Positions 1 to 7,567 of a stretch of DNA of 45,913 bases are shown here, in pieces. Origin of the DNA: a virus; IMG/VR virus record IMGVR_UViG_3300049783_001779, positions 1-45,913 of that record. One strand, given 5' to 3'. Positions within the stretch are counted from its first letter, which is position 1. Each line of letters starts with the position of its first letter. Made by a program: the position numbers and the translations under genes. Under the pieces are notes generated by a model, which was not told where the DNA came from, did not search any database, and saw only the letters and a list, made by a program, of their open reading frames with translations.

Positions 1-2
1 CA

Positions 3-80
3 GAGGGTGAAAAGTTTTTTAAAGAAAATTGGGTTTGTATATCAAAACACATATCAAATATAGTTATAAATCAAAGATAA
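3..80 (+). CDS. 3' end of a gene cut by the window edge (uncertain)
   Basis: One frame is open from the left edge to a TAA at 78-80 and translates to a plausible protein tail that includes FFKENWVCISKHI. It ends 5 nt before the preferred ATG of the DegT-family gene, which fits an operon. The other two frames stop at 8-10 and 61-63. Only about 25 residues are visible, so no family can be named; this could also be chance open frame. Confidence 0.35.
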   Translation, partial: EGEKFFKENWVCISKHISNIVINQR

Positions 81-85
81 AAATT

Positions 86-1267
86 ATGATACAATTAGTA
101 AAAGATACAATAGACGAGCAAGATATTGCGCATCTTATAGAATGGTTATCTCAAAAACCAGCACCCCGCTTGACTATGGGGCCAAAAACGAGAGAATTTG
201 AAGAGAAGTGGTCCGAATGGATTGGGAGCAAATACAGTGTATTCGTAAATTCTGGCTCTTCAGCCAACCTCTTAATGCTTTATGCACTTAAAGTAATGGG
301 GAATCTTAGAAATAATAAAGTAGTTGTTCCAGCTCTTGCTTGGGCAACCGATATGGCTCCAGTAATTCAGCTTGGATTCGACCCTCTTATTTGCGATTGT
401 AATATGAATAACTTGGCGGTTGATGTTAGTCAGCTTGAAGCTATATTCAGACATCACAAACCTGCAGCAATGATTCTTGTATCAGTTCTTGGTCTTTCTC
501 CAGATATGGATAAGATTGTTGAACTTTGTAAAACATATGGAGTAGAACTTCTCGAAGACAACTGCGAATCTCAAGGAACAGAGTTTGACGGAGTTCGTCT
601 TGGGAACTTTGGTATCATGTCATCATTCTCAACTTACTTCGGACATACAATGAGCACCATCGAAGGTGGTATGGTTTGCACGAACGATAAAGACGTTTAT
701 GACCTTCTTGTGATGTTAAGAAGTCACGGGTGGGATAGAGACCTTGACCCAGAAACTCAAAAAAGATTAAGAAATAAATGGGGGGTTGATGATTTTTCTG
801 CTCTTTATACATTTTATGAGCCAGGATTTAACCTTCGCTCTACAGACCTTCAGGCTGTAATAGGGATTAAGCAACTTGATAAAGTTGATGGAATGATTGA
901 TACAAGAAACGAAAATTTCTATCACTTCCTGGATGCGATGAAATCTTACGATAAGAAAAAGAAAATATGGAAGCCTACGGAGCACAAAGAATCTTTTACA
1001 GCATCTTTCTGCTATCCAATGATATTCCAAAGCAAGTCAGATAAAAATAAAGCTGTAAAAGCTTTGATGGACAATAACGTTGAGGTTCGACCTCTTATTT
1101 GCGGGTCAATGGGCACTCAACCTTTCTTTATTAAAAGGTATGGTAGGCATGAAACTTTAAACGCAAAAACCGTGGATGACTGCGGTATTTACGTTCCTAA
1201 TCACCCAAAAATGGGGAAAGATGAGATAGAGTTTATTTGCAAAACAGTAACTGACGCAATAAAATAG
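86..1267 (+). CDS. DegT/DnrJ/EryC1/StrS-family sugar enzyme; ColD-like 3-dehydratase candidate
   Basis: This is a PLP/PMP enzyme of the sugar aminotransferase fold, about 393 aa from ATG 86; an in-frame TTG at 29 would only add a basic, unconserved leader. Family signatures are NSGSSANLL near residue 55, the LLEDNCESQGTEFDG stretch, and the active-site loop ending in STIEGGMVCT. In aminotransferases of this family a lysine that binds PLP lies six residues before EGG. Here that position is His187 (FGHTMSTIEGG). A histidine there is the hallmark of 3-dehydratases such as ColD (GDP-4-keto-6-deoxymannose 3-dehydratase) and E1/RfbH. With the GDP-mannose 4,6-dehydratase encoded just downstream, I infer it acts on GDP-4-keto-6-deoxymannose to give a 3,6-dideoxy sugar. 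An aminotransferase role (perosamine synthase) is the alternative but lacks the lysine. Family certain; substrate inferred. Confidence 0.85.
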   Translation: MIQLVKDTIDEQDIAHLIEWLSQKPAPRLTMGPKTREFEEKWSEWIGSKYSVFVNSGSSANLLMLYALKVMGNLRNNKVVVPALAWATDMAPVIQLGFDPLICDCNMNNLAVDVSQLEAIFRHHKPAAMILVSVLGLSPDMDKIVELCKTYGVELLEDNCESQGTEFDGVRLGNFGIMSSFSTYFGHTMSTIEGGMVCTNDKDVYDLLVMLRSHGWDRDLDPETQKRLRNKWGVDDFSALYTFYEPGFNLRSTDLQAVIGIKQLDKVDGMIDTRNENFYHFLDAMKSYDKKKKIWKPTEHKESFTASFCYPMIFQSKSDKNKAVKALMDNNVEVRPLICGSMGTQPFFIKRYGRHETLNAKTVDDCGIYVPNHPKMGKDEIEFICKTVTDAIK

Positions 1268-1470
1268 TGGAAAGATACTGGAATAATAACGAAATAAGCC
1301 CCCCTAAAGAAGGGGGTAGATATTGGTGCCTCGTAGAAGAACAGGGTGATTTAGGCAAATCAACATTCCAATGGAATTGTTATTATGATGCATCAGAAAA
1401 CTCTTGGAGTGATAATTTTAAAATTATGCACGTTACTCATTGGACATATTTTTTAGATTCTCCAGAATAA
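1267..1470 (+). CDS. Small DUF551-like protein
   Basis: This 67-residue protein starts with GTG at 1267, overlapping the last base of the upstream stop codon, which suggests translational coupling. It is rich in Trp and Tyr and ends in VTHWTYFLDSPE. The arrangement (a tryptophan-rich strand, then a terminal VTHW plus short hydrophobic and proline ending) resembles DUF551 proteins, common in phages and of unknown function. It lies inside the nucleotide-sugar operon. No catalytic residues can be named. The non-ATG start lowers certainty, but no alternative upstream or internal ATG fits. Confidence 0.55.
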   Translation: MERYWNNNEISPPKEGGRYWCLVEEQGDLGKSTFQWNCYYDASENSWSDNFKIMHVTHWTYFLDSPE

Positions 1471-1484
1471 ATTCAAACAAAACA

Positions 1485-2921
1485 ATGAAATTAATACACG
1501 AAAAATTTAAAAACTTAACCACTGCATTTAATGTTAGATGGGACTACTCTGGTTTAAGAAAATATAAAGCTGACGGCATCGAAATTCATCAAAAAGAATG
1601 GGACCAAACTTTGATTACACGAATTAATGAGTTATCAGCTCAAATTCATATGTCTACTCTTTTAGGCCCAGCAGACACTGTTGTAACCAATTCAAAATGC
1701 GCAAGCTTGATTCATAGTTTTGAATATTATGACCACAAAACAAATCGCATAGGAAAAAGGTATGAATTAATTATTGACGATTCAATAAAAGAAGACAGAG
1801 TATATGTTTATAATTTAGAAAAAGTAGACGAATGTCCTTCTGACAAATTAAAAAGATTGATGGGAATGATTATTATTGATAATTTGGTTATAAAAAATAA
1901 AGTTGCATTCCTTACGGGTATCACTGGTCAGGATGGGTCCTATCTTGCAGAGCTCCTTTTGGAAAAAGGATACATCGTACACGCAACAATGAGAAGAGCG
2001 TCAACCTTCAACACAGAAAGAATCGAGCACATAATGGGCCACGAAAGATTGCACCTTCATCATGGTGATATTACAGACCCTACAAACATCATGAGGTTGA
2101 TGTCTGAGATTAAACCAAATGAGATTTATAACCTGGCAGCTCAATCGCATGTTGCAGTCTCTTTTGAGGTTCCTCACTACACAGCAAATGTAGACGCCCT
2201 TGGAACACTTACTATTCTTGAGGCGATGAGAGCTCATTGCCCAGCTGCCAAATTCTATCAAGCCTCTACTTCTGAGTTGTATGGAGGGCTTGAGTACAAT
2301 AAGAACAGCGAAGGATTCTATGATGAAGATTCTCAAATGCATCCAAGAAGCCCATACGGATGCGCCAAGCTTTATGGTTTTTGGATAATTAGAAACTATC
2401 GTGAATCTTATGGATTGTTTGCATGTAATGGAATTTTATTCAATCACGAAAGCGAAAGAAGAGGGAAAACTTTTGTTACCAGAAAGATTACAACCAACAT
2501 GGCTCAAATAAAAAAAGACAAGCGTGATGTTTTGACTATTGGTAATATGGAGGCAGAAAGAGATTGGGGACATGCTCAGGAGTACGTAGAGGGCATGTGG
2601 AGAATGTTACAACAAGATAGTCCACAAGATTTTGTTCTTGCAACAGGAAAGACTTATAAAGTTCGTACATTTATTGAAATGACTGCTAAACATCTTGGTT
2701 GGGAAATTGAGTGGAAAGGCGAAGGGGTAGAAGAAAAAGGATACGACAAGAAAACTGGAAAATTACTTGTTGAAGTAGACCCAAGATATTTTAGACCAGC
2801 TGAAGTTGATAGATTAATCGGAGACCCATCAAAAGCAAAAGCCATTCTTGGATGGGAAGCTAAGATTGACCTTGACGAGCTTGTTGAGAGAATGGTTAAA
2901 CATGATTTAGAGCACGAATGA
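1485..2921 (+). CDS. gmd: GDP-mannose 4,6-dehydratase with a fused N-terminal phage-type domain
   Basis: This 478-residue protein has two parts. Residues about 138-478 are a complete GDP-mannose 4,6-dehydratase (SDR, NADP-dependent): nucleotide-binding TGITGQDGSYLAELL at 144-158, NADP-binding RRAS, catalytic T262-S-E264 (STSELYG) and the YxxxK pair Y291/K295 (SPYGCAK). It converts GDP-D-mannose to GDP-4-keto-6-deoxy-D-mannose. A normal enzyme starts 2-4 residues before the first Rossmann strand; here about 137 residues precede it. That extension (LLGPADTVVTNSK, then GKRYELIIDDS...DRVYVYN) recalls the GPxNxIVTN and RxKVYID segments of T4-like capsid proteins. ATG 1485 is preferred over an in-frame TTG at 1440. 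Internal ATGs at 1860 and 1866 could yield a stand-alone enzyme, but no Shine-Dalgarno is seen there. Its stop overlaps the next start (ATGA). Confidence 0.9.
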   Translation: MKLIHEKFKNLTTAFNVRWDYSGLRKYKADGIEIHQKEWDQTLITRINELSAQIHMSTLLGPADTVVTNSKCASLIHSFEYYDHKTNRIGKRYELIIDDSIKEDRVYVYNLEKVDECPSDKLKRLMGMIIIDNLVIKNKVAFLTGITGQDGSYLAELLLEKGYIVHATMRRASTFNTERIEHIMGHERLHLHHGDITDPTNIMRLMSEIKPNEIYNLAAQSHVAVSFEVPHYTANVDALGTLTILEAMRAHCPAAKFYQASTSELYGGLEYNKNSEGFYDEDSQMHPRSPYGCAKLYGFWIIRNYRESYGLFACNGILFNHESERRGKTFVTRKITTNMAQIKKDKRDVLTIGNMEAERDWGHAQEYVEGMWRMLQQDSPQDFVLATGKTYKVRTFIEMTAKHLGWEIEWKGEGVEEKGYDKKTGKLLVEVDPRYFRPAEVDRLIGDPSKAKAILGWEAKIDLDELVERMVKHDLEHE

Positions 2922-3787
2922 AAAATATATTAGTAACAGGAGGGGCTGGGTTTATAGGAACTCATCTTGTTCAGAGATTAAAAGAAGAACACCCTTATGC
3001 GAGTATAATGGTTCTTGACAACTATTTCACGGGAAGTAGAGATAATCATATAGAAGGGGTTAAATACATATTTGGAAACACCTGGGACATCAACAGAATG
3101 TTTGTAACAAGAAATTTTGAGGCAGACATCGTATTTCACCTCGGAGAGTATTCAAGAATCGTCAAGAGTTTTGAAGACATTGAATATGTTATGAAGTCAA
3201 ATCTTCGTGGTACAGCTGAGGTTATTGAATATTGTAAAATACATGGGGCAAAAATAATTTATTCCGCCAGTAGTTCTAAATTTGGAAATAATGGGACTGA
3301 CGAAAACTTAAGCCCATACTCTTGGGCAAAATCAAAAGGTGTTGAGTTAATAAAAAACTACAACTCTTGGTTCGGACTTCAATATGAGATATGTTATTTC
3401 TTTAATGTATATGGCCCAGGGCAAATTATAAAAGGAGACTATGCTACTGTTATTGGTATTTTTGAGAGACAAATGAAAGATGGAAAGCCAATTACTGTTG
3501 TATCTCCTGGAACGCAATCAAGAGATTTTACACATGTTCACGATGTTGTTCGTGGAGTTGAAATGACTACTCACATGAATATGAATAGAGAGTGGATGCT
3601 TCGTTCTGGAAAAAACGTAGAATTACTCGACCTTGCTAAGAAATTTAGCGATAATGTCATCATGATTCCAGAAAGAAAAGGAGAAAGATTTACATCTGAA
3701 GAATTTCCTTCTGATACAGAAAAGACGCTGAATTGGAGGCCTGAAAATAACCTTGATGATTGGATTGAATACACAAAAACGAGGTGA
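2918..3787 (+). CDS. NAD-dependent epimerase/dehydratase (extended SDR), nucleotide-sugar modifying
   Basis: This 289-residue extended SDR enzyme has the Rossmann motif GGAGFIG at residues 8-14, a Ser-rich catalytic strand (YSASSSKFG) and the YxxxK pair Tyr134/Lys138 in SPYSWAK. The later FFNVYGPGQ and SRDFTHVHDVVRG stretches are typical of UDP-glucose 4-epimerase/GDP-fucose synthase relatives. It overlaps the dehydratase stop by 4 nt, so the two are probably co-translated. By position it should act on the product of the previous two enzymes, as a C4 reductase, C5 epimerase or 4-epimerase. Which of these cannot be read from sequence. It is slightly shorter than typical members (310-330 aa). 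Confidence 0.85.
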   Translation: MKNILVTGGAGFIGTHLVQRLKEEHPYASIMVLDNYFTGSRDNHIEGVKYIFGNTWDINRMFVTRNFEADIVFHLGEYSRIVKSFEDIEYVMKSNLRGTAEVIEYCKIHGAKIIYSASSSKFGNNGTDENLSPYSWAKSKGVELIKNYNSWFGLQYEICYFFNVYGPGQIIKGDYATVIGIFERQMKDGKPITVVSPGTQSRDFTHVHDVVRGVEMTTHMNMNREWMLRSGKNVELLDLAKKFSDNVIMIPERKGERFTSEEFPSDTEKTLNWRPENNLDDWIEYTKTR

Positions 3788-3790
3788 AAG

Positions 3791-3822
3791 TTTGTATGTT
3801 TGTCTTTTTTTACTTTAATTTG
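3791..3822 (+). promoter_or_regulatory. Candidate Bacteroidota-type promoter for the A1-like gene
   Basis: TTTG at 3791-3794 is followed after 20 nt by TTAATTTG at 3815-3822, close to the Bacteroidota primary-sigma consensus TTTG / TAnnTTTG with 19-21 nt spacing. It lies 33 nt before ATG 3855 in the only sizeable gap between the sugar operon and the next gene. The -7 box has TT where TA is usual. Confidence 0.45.
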
Positions 3823-3854
3823 CAGGTAGAAAGATTTAATAAGACAACTAATTT

Positions 3855-5480
3855 ATGAAATTCAAAAAATTAACTGAAGATGATATTCTTCATGCGAAGG
3901 AGATATACTACTCTGCGCACCTTGCTTATGATGAAAGGGTAAGCAGGCTAATGGAGTTCTTTGGCAAGGGCGAGAAAACAACGAGAAATTGGCTTGTAAA
4001 GCTGGGAATAAAAAAGACAACCACAGAGGATTCTCCTCAATTTAAAAAAGCTAAGAAGAAAACAATTAGTAAAAAGTCCAAAAGATTTATATTTACATGG
4101 GCACAAAACAACACTCCAGTTCACGAAGTGTTTCTAAGAAACATTGAAGCTTATGCTAAAGAGATTGATGCAGAAGTTCATATCATAGCTGGAAGATATA
4201 AAAATCCAACATCAGTATTTGACGATAAAGATTTTGAATCTTGGCATTCAAGAGTGGAGCCTTATTTATTTGCTGCAAGACAAAATGCCCATAAGCATTT
4301 AATTGTTTGTGGTGATGTTAAAATTTCTCCTACAGCCACAAATCCAATGACATCAATGGAAGGTTTCTCTGGTCCAGAATCGTCTATATTTGGACACCCT
4401 AAGATGCAGATGCGAATGGTTGCAGCATTAGAAGGCACAGCACCGAAGATGATGATGACAACTGGAGCTGTAACAGTAGAAAACTACACAGACTCAAAAG
4501 CTGGTAAAAAAGGAGAGTTTCACCACACTCTTGGTTTTGTCGTTGTTGAAATTAAAGACGAGAACGTTTTTTACACAAGACAAGTGACTGCAACTGAAGA
4601 TGGAAACTTTAACGACCTTTATTACAATGTCTCTTTTGATGGAGACTATGAAAGTGTGGACATAATTCCAGGATTAACATTCCAAGGAGAAGAGTTACAG
4701 GGCAAAACAAAAATAAAAAGAAATAAAACAGTTGATGGGGCTATTCTTGGAGATATTCACTTTGGAGAAACAGATAAAGATGTAATGAATACAACTTTGA
4801 ATGTTTTATTTAAAAAGCTGAAACCGAAAGAGGTAGTTCTTCATGATGTGTTTGACGGACACTCTATTAGTCATCACGACAGAAAAGACGCTTTTGCTCA
4901 GTATAAAAAGGAAATCTCTGGAAAGAATGACCTTAAAAAAGAAATTGACTTCATGCTTGATGGCCTTGAGGTTTTTAAGAAATACAAGACAATCATTGTT
5001 AGAAGTAATCATGATGACTTCCTTGATAGATGGCTTAGAGATGTTGACTGGAGGAAAGAGGCAACAATGAAAAATTCTGTGTGCTACATGAATTATGCAG
5101 CCTTGTTGCTTGGAGAAGACGCTCAAGATGGAGTTATCCCTTACTTGATTAATGAAAGGTATCCTAATTTTATCACACTCGGTAGAAGTCATACTCATAG
5201 GATTCATGAATGGGAAGTTGGTCAACATGGAGACATTGGAGCTTCAGGTAGTCGTGGCTCAATTGTTCAGTTTAGAAAGTTGAGTACAAAAATGATTATT
5301 GGACACTCGCACTCCCCAGGGCGTATGGATGGAGTAATTCAAGTAGGAACCTCAACAGTTCTTAGAGTTGGGTATAATCTTGGGCCAAGCCCATGGCTTC
5401 AGTCTCACTCAATTATTCACTCAGATGGAAAATCTCAACAGATACATTTCATCAAAGGAGAATTCACAACATTTGAATAA
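3855..5480 (+). CDS. T5 A1-like calcineurin-fold metallophosphoesterase
   Basis: The 541-residue protein has a basic N-terminal segment (1-75) with a possible helix-turn-helix, a middle region containing SIFGHPKMQMR and KAGKKGEFHHTLG, and a C-terminal metallophosphoesterase domain. Metal-site motifs in order are GDIHFG (Asp300, His302), HDVFDGH (about 330-336, in place of GDxxD), SNHDD (Asn385, His386), SHTHR, and GHSHSPG (483-489). The GSRGS...FRK...GHSHSPG...GYNLGPS ordering matches my recollection of phage T5 A1, the pre-early protein needed for host DNA degradation and completion of T5 DNA entry. The fold is clear from the motifs; the A1 relationship is from memory and the function is inferred. 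A host-type promoter upstream fits early expression. Confidence 0.8.
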   Translation: MKFKKLTEDDILHAKEIYYSAHLAYDERVSRLMEFFGKGEKTTRNWLVKLGIKKTTTEDSPQFKKAKKKTISKKSKRFIFTWAQNNTPVHEVFLRNIEAYAKEIDAEVHIIAGRYKNPTSVFDDKDFESWHSRVEPYLFAARQNAHKHLIVCGDVKISPTATNPMTSMEGFSGPESSIFGHPKMQMRMVAALEGTAPKMMMTTGAVTVENYTDSKAGKKGEFHHTLGFVVVEIKDENVFYTRQVTATEDGNFNDLYYNVSFDGDYESVDIIPGLTFQGEELQGKTKIKRNKTVDGAILGDIHFGETDKDVMNTTLNVLFKKLKPKEVVLHDVFDGHSISHHDRKDAFAQYKKEISGKNDLKKEIDFMLDGLEVFKKYKTIIVRSNHDDFLDRWLRDVDWRKEATMKNSVCYMNYAALLLGEDAQDGVIPYLINERYPNFITLGRSHTHRIHEWEVGQHGDIGASGSRGSIVQFRKLSTKMIIGHSHSPGRMDGVIQVGTSTVLRVGYNLGPSPWLQSHSIIHSDGKSQQIHFIKGEFTTFE

Positions 5481-5710
5481 TGGAAGAAGCACAAGAAGTA
5501 AGGTTAGCAGTTAGAATCAGTGGATACTACGCTGCTTGGCACGAAATATCTCACAGAATATTGTGGGATTACACAAACGACAAAGGTACTGGCTCGTATA
5601 GTAAAGAAGAAGCAGAAGAAGCATTGGAAGAGGGTCATGACGGTGAGGACTCTGATTGCCAAATGATGGATGGAATACTGTACAAAGGAAAGTACTATAT
5701 CAACTTATAA
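5480..5710 (+). CDS. Small acidic protein of unknown function
   Basis: This 76-residue protein has its ATG overlapping the previous stop by one base (TAATG), so it is probably translationally coupled to the A1-like gene. It is strongly acidic in the middle (YSKEEAEEALEEGHDGEDSD) and ends with LYKGKYYINL. No known family recognised. It is the last gene before a strong terminator at 5743-5771, so it should share the A1-like transcript. An acidic small early protein could be a DNA mimic or inhibitor, but nothing in the sequence proves it. Confidence 0.65.
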   Translation: MEEAQEVRLAVRISGYYAAWHEISHRILWDYTNDKGTGSYSKEEAEEALEEGHDGEDSDCQMMDGILYKGKYYINL

Positions 5711-5742
5711 TAAAAAGCCACATGGCTTATTAAATCGAGAGA

Positions 5743-5771
5743 GAGGAATATTTGATATTCCTCTTTTTTTT
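5743..5771 (+). terminator. Rho-independent terminator
   Basis: A perfect 9-bp stem (GAGGAATAT, 5743-5751, with ATATTCCTC, 5755-5763) closes a 3-nt loop and runs straight into eight Ts at 5764-5771. It ends the A1-like operon. A smaller hairpin (AAGCCA/TGGCTT, 5715-5728) lies just upstream. Confidence 0.85.
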
Positions 5772-5817
5772 GTTTACATTTTTCTAACTATTTACCAGGA
5801 CATTATAAATTTAGAAA

Positions 5818-6534
5818 ATGAAAACATTAGGAATTAGTATTGATGGAGTGTTGAGAGACCTTCATGGTGCGTTTGATAAGCAATACAGAAGCAAATACAT
5901 TCATAACCCATCTCTTGTTGAGATGAACAAGGATATGACCGTTAAGGAGAGAACAGAAGAAGATTGGGATACACTTGAAAAAAGAATCACACTTCAAGAG
6001 AAAGAACTTATCTCGCTCCCAGTTAATACATACAACTTAAATAACCACTATAAGTTTGGAGAAGAAATAGCTCTTGATGGTGAAACAGTATTATCCCCAG
6101 AAGAGGCTTTGCACAACTTCATGAACAACATCAAACCGTTTAAGATATTTGGAGATGCTGACGAATTTGAAGGCGCATCAGATGCTTTAAATAGAATTCA
6201 AGCATACGGACTTCAAAACAATCTTTACAAAACTGTTCTTATTTCAAGCACGGATAGTAAGGCAATTCCTGCAACATTCCACTTCCTTGCGAAGAATGCT
6301 TGTAGAGTTAGGAATATTGCCTTTATCCAAGAGGATTATGAGAAATGGGACCATTGTGATATTATTATTGACTGCGTTCCAGAGGTAATTCAAAACGTAC
6401 CAAAAGGAAAGATTATCATAAAAATAGAGCATGCGTTCAATCAATATGATAAGGTTGATAATAGCTTTAAATCTATTAGAGATGTAAACCCTTCGTTTGT
6501 TGAAGATTTATTGGTTGGTGAAAAAAAATCATAA
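5818..6534 (+). CDS. HAD-like protein lacking the catalytic nucleophile
   Basis: The 238-residue protein opens with GISIDGVLRDLHGAF, matching HAD motif I of phage and bacterial 5'-nucleotidases (hhhDxDGVLRDF). The first Asp, the phosphate-accepting nucleophile, is replaced by Ser7, while the general acid Asp9 is kept. Later, VLISSTDSKAIPA looks like motif II and KWDHCDIIIDCVPEV like the C-terminal acidic motif. If the alignment is right the protein folds like a HAD enzyme but cannot form the usual aspartyl-phosphate, so it may bind ligand or act by another route. It follows a terminator, so it should have its own promoter; a degenerate TATTTACC box lies at 5789-5796. HAD assignment moderate; no substrate inferred. 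Confidence 0.55.
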   Translation: MKTLGISIDGVLRDLHGAFDKQYRSKYIHNPSLVEMNKDMTVKERTEEDWDTLEKRITLQEKELISLPVNTYNLNNHYKFGEEIALDGETVLSPEEALHNFMNNIKPFKIFGDADEFEGASDALNRIQAYGLQNNLYKTVLISSTDSKAIPATFHFLAKNACRVRNIAFIQEDYEKWDHCDIIIDCVPEVIQNVPKGKIIIKIEHAFNQYDKVDNSFKSIRDVNPSFVEDLLVGEKKS

Positions 6535-6599
6535 ACACTTTGTTATGTCTAAGATTTTTTTTAGATGTTATTTAGAATTACTTATTTAAAATTATACAA

Positions 6600-7418
6600 A
6601 TGGCTAAAAACAAAAAGTCTTCAAAAAAGACGACAACCAAAAAAACGACTGTAACTACAGTTACAACTACTACCACAACGGTAGACAAAAACCTTGACAC
6701 GCACTATCTTTTAGTATTAGATAGAAGCGGTTCTATGAGCTCATGTTGGAAGTCAACAATCAGTGGATTAAACGAGCAACTTGGAACAATCAGACACCTT
6801 GAAGAAAAGTATCCTGAACAAAAATATTTTGTATCACTTGTTGTATTTGATACAGAAATTGAAACAATATTAGAAAACGAACCTATTTCAAAAGTTGAAA
6901 ACTTTGATGGGACTGAGTTTCCTCCAAGAGGCGGAACTGCATTGCATGATGCAATTGGAGTTGGTATCTCAAATCTTAGAGTTCAATTAGACAAGAAAGA
7001 AGGAAAAAGCCTTTCAACAGCTCTTGTTGTTGTTATGACTGATGGTGAAGAAAACTCATCAAGAGAGCATGGCGCTGATTCTATTAAAAAGATTATCTGT
7101 GAGCTTGAAGAAACTGGAGCATGGACATTTAGCTACATGGGAGCAAATCAAGACGCTGTTTTAGCGGCAAGTAGATTTGGAATTTCTTCTGGAAATGCAA
7201 TCAACTACGCTTCAACAGAAAAAGGAGCCTCTGCTGCATATGACACTTTGTCAAAAGGAATTATGTCAAGAGCTCAGACAAGCAATGTTTCTTATATGGC
7301 TTCAGCCTCTTTGGGAGATGTTACACTTGATGCAATGGCTATGGATAACACAACTTTCTTCTCAAACGTAGTTGAAGGAGACACGGTTGAAGAAGAGGAT
7401 TCTGAAGAAAAAGCATAA
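6600..7418 (+). CDS. VWA-domain protein with intact MIDAS motif
   Basis: This 272-residue protein starts with a Lys/Thr low-complexity tail (1-30), then a von Willebrand factor A domain (about 33-230). The metal-ion-dependent adhesion site is complete: DRSGSM (Asp41, Ser43, Ser45), Thr113 in GGTALHD and Asp148 in MTDGEEN. The C-terminus is acidic (VEEEDSEEKA). No signal peptide or membrane segment, so it should be cytoplasmic or virion-associated. VWA domains mediate protein contacts, for example with TerY-like or MoxR partners, but no partner gene is adjacent. Weak TATTTAGA/TATTTAAA boxes at 6569 and 6583 precede the ATG. A structured-RNA candidate begins 9 nt after its stop. Confidence 0.85.
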   Translation: MAKNKKSSKKTTTKKTTVTTVTTTTTTVDKNLDTHYLLVLDRSGSMSSCWKSTISGLNEQLGTIRHLEEKYPEQKYFVSLVVFDTEIETILENEPISKVENFDGTEFPPRGGTALHDAIGVGISNLRVQLDKKEGKSLSTALVVVMTDGEENSSREHGADSIKKIICELEETGAWTFSYMGANQDAVLAASRFGISSGNAINYASTEKGASAAYDTLSKGIMSRAQTSNVSYMASASLGDVTLDAMAMDNTTFFSNVVEGDTVEEEDSEEKA

Positions 7419-7426
7419 TTTGTTTT

Positions 7427-7556
7427 TGCACCGACACGAAAAAGGGTTAACATTAGTGAGAGTAAACCAGTAACCCTGCGTGGCATAGCACAAGACCCAG
7501 CAGACTCTATGCGCTACTTTGTCTGGCATGCTGTTAGACTCTCTTTAGTCGGTGCA
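7427..7556 (+). ncRNA. Candidate structured non-coding RNA with nested helices and pseudoknots
   Basis: No gene lies between 7419 and 7691, but the first half is highly self-complementary. A closing stem pairs TGCACCGAC (7427-7435) with GTCGGTGCA (7548-7556), 9 bp perfect. Inside, GGGTTA (7444-7449) pairs with TAACCC (7471-7476), and its loop carries GAGAGT (7459-7464), complementary to ACTCTC (7538-7543): a pseudoknot. CAGAC (7501-7505) pairs with GTCTG (7521-7525), and that loop holds CTATGC (7507-7512), complementary to GCATAG (7483-7488): a second possible pseudoknot or an alternative hairpin. Local G+C is higher than in flanking DNA. A terminator follows directly. It could be a free small RNA processed from the VWA transcript or an aptamer in the leader of the glycosyltransferase operon. 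I do not recognise the family. Confidence 0.65.
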
Positions 7557-7567
7557 TTTATGAATTT

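Noticed and set aside
29-85. TTG start giving a 19-residue leader for the DegT-family enzyme
   Set aside because: The leader is basic and unlike the family, and ATG 86 gives the usual N-terminus.
4806-5228. Long antisense open frame inside the A1-like gene
   Set aside because: It mirrors the codon pattern of the clearly conserved + strand gene and has no own start context.
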